From: Planctomycetota bacterium
GTDB taxonomy: Bacteria; Planctomycetota; UBA8108; UBA1146
Assembly: GCA_002691835.1 (NCBI GenBank)
Contig: NZJA01000079.1
Span: 1-8,386 of the forward strand
Direction: 5' to 3'
Length of the DNA: 8,386 nt
In this document: positions 7,244 to 8,386 of the stretch, piece by piece
How positions within the stretch are numbered: position 1 is the stretch's first letter
Layout of the letters: each line of letters starts with the position of its first letter
The notes under the pieces: model-generated
What the model was told of the DNA's origin: nothing
What the model saw: only the letters and a program-made list of their open reading frames with translations
Databases searched by the model: none
Program-made: the position numbers and the translations under genes

Positions 7244-7399
7244 CACTCGCCATCGGCCATATTTAGCCACACTTCGCTACATTCTTACAATTCCGTCCGA
7301 TTCCGGTCAATTGGACTCTGAAGTGCAACTGCTCCCTGATCTGAAAACCTACTTAATTGCAGGTAATTTTTCCCGAATTCGGATCACAAATTCTCTAGG

Positions 7400-7428
7400 T
7401 TGCATGCGGTTCAATAGTCCAATAATAT
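7400..7428 (+). promoter_or_regulatory. Weak candidate promoter for the repeat-protein gene at 7679
   Basis: TTGCAT at 7400-7405 and TAATAT at 7423-7428 are separated by exactly 17 bases but match the sigma70 consensus only partly (3/6 and 4/6). If used, it would give a leader of roughly 245 bases. The -10 box lies inside the first hairpin, so the two interpretations compete. Confidence 0.2.
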
Positions 7429-7440
7429 CGATCTATTGGA
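7418..7440 (+). promoter_or_regulatory. Hairpin 1 in the leader region
   Basis: TCCAATA (7418-7424) and TATTGGA (7434-7440) are perfect inverted repeats around a nine-base loop that itself contains ATCGAT. A G-T and an A-T pair extend the stem outward. It lies three bases before the next hairpin. It could be RNA structure or a dyad operator. Confidence 0.4.
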
Positions 7441-7443
7441 TTC

Positions 7444-7475
7444 TGAGGATCGTAAGGGTTATCTCCTGATCCTCA
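7444..7475 (+). promoter_or_regulatory. Hairpin 2 in the leader region, bulged 11-bp stem
   Basis: TGAGGATC (7444-7451) pairs perfectly with GATCCTCA (7468-7475). Inside it AGG (7455-7457) pairs with CCT (7465-7467), giving an 11-bp stem with a three-base bulge and a seven-base loop. A short T-run (CTTTTAA) follows eight bases later, so a poor intrinsic terminator is possible. It could equally be a structured 5' leader. Confidence 0.45.
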
Positions 7476-7660
7476 ACATGGGCTTTTAATCGACAACTCG
7501 AAGAGTTTTCCAAGGTTATCCGTTGCCGCTTTATCGGTACGTATTTCTAGAGAAACTCCAAAAGTAGTCGAAATAATTTTGAATGATTTTTTTGATTTTT
7601 TGTGAGGTGTGAGTCGGTTTCCGTTGCGCTTTTCAGCTTCGGTCAACTGATCATTGAATA

Positions 7661-7666
7661 AAGGAG
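7661..7666 (+). promoter_or_regulatory. Strong ribosome binding site for the repeat-protein gene
   Basis: AAGGAG ends 12 bases before the ATG at 7679. It fixes this start together with the signal peptide that follows. It is the best Shine-Dalgarno match among the starts in the window, which suits a well-expressed protein. Confidence 0.75.
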
Positions 7667-7678
7667 AAAGGCTTCCTT

Positions 7679-8386
7679 ATGAATGCTTCTCGATGTATTT
7701 GGCTTGCAGCTTTTGTCGCTGCACTTCTCTGGATCGGCGGTCCGGTTCATGCTCAGGGTGATACCTGCGCTGAGGCGACCGTAGTTACCGACGGGATTAC
7801 TCCCTTCGACAACACCGTTTCTGTTGCTGACGGTCCGAATGACTGTGACAGCAACATGGCCGCCGATTTGTGGTTTTCGTACACCGCTCTTGACGACGGT
7901 GATGCCACCTTCGAGACCTGCGGTTCTGCAGGGGCCCTCGATGACACAGTACTGATCGTTTACGACGGTGCTGCATGCCCTGTTGCTGGAGATGCATGCC
8001 TTGCCTCTGATGACGACGGCTGCACCACCCCCAACTTCAACTCCACGGTGACGATTCCGGTCGTCGGTGGAAACACCTACCTCATCCAGGTGGGTGGTTG
8101 GAATGGTGCCCTCGGTAACTCCGACCTCTCGGTCACTGGTCCCCCACCTCCTCCGACAGGTGACACCTGTGCCGAGGCCATTTCCATTGGTGCCGGTTCC
8201 ACCGCCTTCGACAACAGCACCTCTGCTGTTGATGGTCCGAGTGACTGTGACTCCAACATGGGGACCGACATGTGGTTCCTTTACACGGCCACTGAAACTG
8301 GAGATGCCACCATCGAGACCTGCGGTTCTGCAGGAACTCTCGATGACACGGTGCTGATCGTTTATGACAGTGCCGCCTGCCCCGCC
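7679..8386 (+). CDS. Secreted repeat protein with Sec signal peptide (3' end outside the window)
   Basis: 236 codons are visible and the frame is still open at the right edge. The start at 7679 is set by AAGGAG upstream and by a classic signal peptide: Arg5, a hydrophobic core (IWLAAFVAALLWIGG) and a V-H-A cleavage site before Gln26. From residue 27 the protein consists of 134-residue units starting GDTCAEA; one is complete and 76 residues of a second are present. A Thr-Gly-Pro5 linker joins them. Each unit has Cys before D-[LM]-W-F, an ETCGSAG strand, LDDTVLIVYD, an acidic Cys-flanked loop (SDDDGC in unit 1) and GGNTYLIQVGGWNG. Unit 1 has six Cys (30, 56, 81, 100, 107, 115), which suggests three disulfides. 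Codons favour GGT, ACC and AAC more than in the neighbouring genes, consistent with high expression. A structural or adhesive surface role is inferred; there is no enzyme signature. Confidence 0.93.
   Translation, partial: MNASRCIWLAAFVAALLWIGGPVHAQGDTCAEATVVTDGITPFDNTVSVADGPNDCDSNMAADLWFSYTALDDGDATFETCGSAGALDDTVLIVYDGAACPVAGDACLASDDDGCTTPNFNSTVTIPVVGGNTYLIQVGGWNGALGNSDLSVTGPPPPPTGDTCAEAISIGAGSTAFDNSTSAVDGPSDCDSNMGTDMWFLYTATETGDATIETCGSAGTLDDTVLIVYDSAACPA
7757..8386 (+). repeat. 402-bp in-frame tandem repeat (one full and one partial unit)
   Basis: Unit 1 spans 7757-8158 and unit 2 starts at 8159, running off the window. The period is exactly 402 bp (134 codons) and the visible parts align without gaps. 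By hand count, about 53 of 76 residues are identical. The best-conserved DNA stretch covers the ETCGSAG and DDTVLIVYD codons, around 7913-7970 and 8315-8372. More units probably follow to the right. Confidence 0.9.

Larger units (their letters stand above)
7210..7678 (+). other. 469-bp intergenic region with structured elements, no supported gene
   Basis: This is the only long gap in the window. From left to right it holds a GGGAG-AATT-CTCCC palindrome (7230-7243), a 10-bp palindrome CCGAATTCGG (7373-7382), and two adjacent hairpins (7418-7440 and 7444-7475). A T-rich tract follows, with seven T at 7587-7593 and six T at 7596-7601, and then a strong AAGGAG ribosome binding site (7661-7666). 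No tRNA, riboswitch consensus or transposon end was recognised. It probably contains the terminator of the lipoprotein pair and the promoter and leader of the gene at 7679. Confidence 0.7.

Noticed and set aside
7210..7678. Riboswitch, tRNA or small RNA gene in the long gap
   Set aside because: I found no cloverleaf or GEMM, cobalamin or other consensus core; only simple hairpins are visible, so I list these as structure and not as a named RNA.
8067..8357. 96-codon open frame inside the last gene
   Set aside because: It is out of phase with the repeat protein and Pro/Ser/Thr-rich as expected from a shifted reading of GGT/ACC-rich codons.
7757..8386. CRISPR or transposon-derived repeat
   Set aside because: The repeat is in frame, 402 bp long and encodes one protein domain per unit; there are no short spaced repeats, inverted ends or transposase.

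Overview
The window looks like part of a chromosome from a bacterium with a large, calcium-rich secreted and surface proteome. Planctomycetota, or a related aquatic lineage, is the best guess. The reasons are a dockerin-like C-terminus of the GDSNLDGAVNVADV type, MopE-like Asp/Cys metal motifs, and an overlapping pair of genes for a TPR lipoprotein and a CRTAC1-type (VCBS/FG-GAP plus ASPIC/UnbV) lipoprotein. This assignment is inferred from gene style only; no rRNA or other marker is present. Every supported gene is on the + strand.

Layout. (1) Positions 3-3995 hold the 3' part of a very large secreted mosaic protein. Its reading frame is open to the left edge, so its start and signal peptide lie outside. 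The visible 1330 residues contain five copies of a roughly 135-145 residue Cys-containing beta-type domain, Asp/Cys metal motifs, a lamin-tail-like domain, a PKD-like segment and a C-terminal dockerin-like pair. (2) An 80-bp gap holds a perfect 18-bp palindrome. (3) Positions 4076-5521 encode a lipoprotein with about 11 TPR units. Its stop codon overlaps the start of (4), at 5518-7209, a seven-motif VCBS/FG-GAP lipoprotein ending in an ASPIC/UnbV domain. (5) Positions 7210-7678 are a 469-bp gap with palindromes, two adjacent hairpins, a T-rich tract and a strong ribosome binding site. (6) From 7679 to the right edge is the 5' part of a secreted protein with a Sec signal peptide and 134-residue tandem repeats. 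These belong to the same domain class as the repeats in the first gene.

How they fit together. All four products are predicted to be exported. The two middle genes almost certainly form a translationally coupled unit; the family pairing is common but its function is not established. The outer two genes are structural or adhesive-looking proteins that share one repeat domain, so the locus reads as a surface-protein neighbourhood. No enzyme active site, defence system, mobile element, CRISPR array or RNA gene could be supported. The points most worth following are the shared six-Cys repeat domain, the gapless 402-bp tandem repeat, the lipoprotein pair, and the structured 469-bp leader region.
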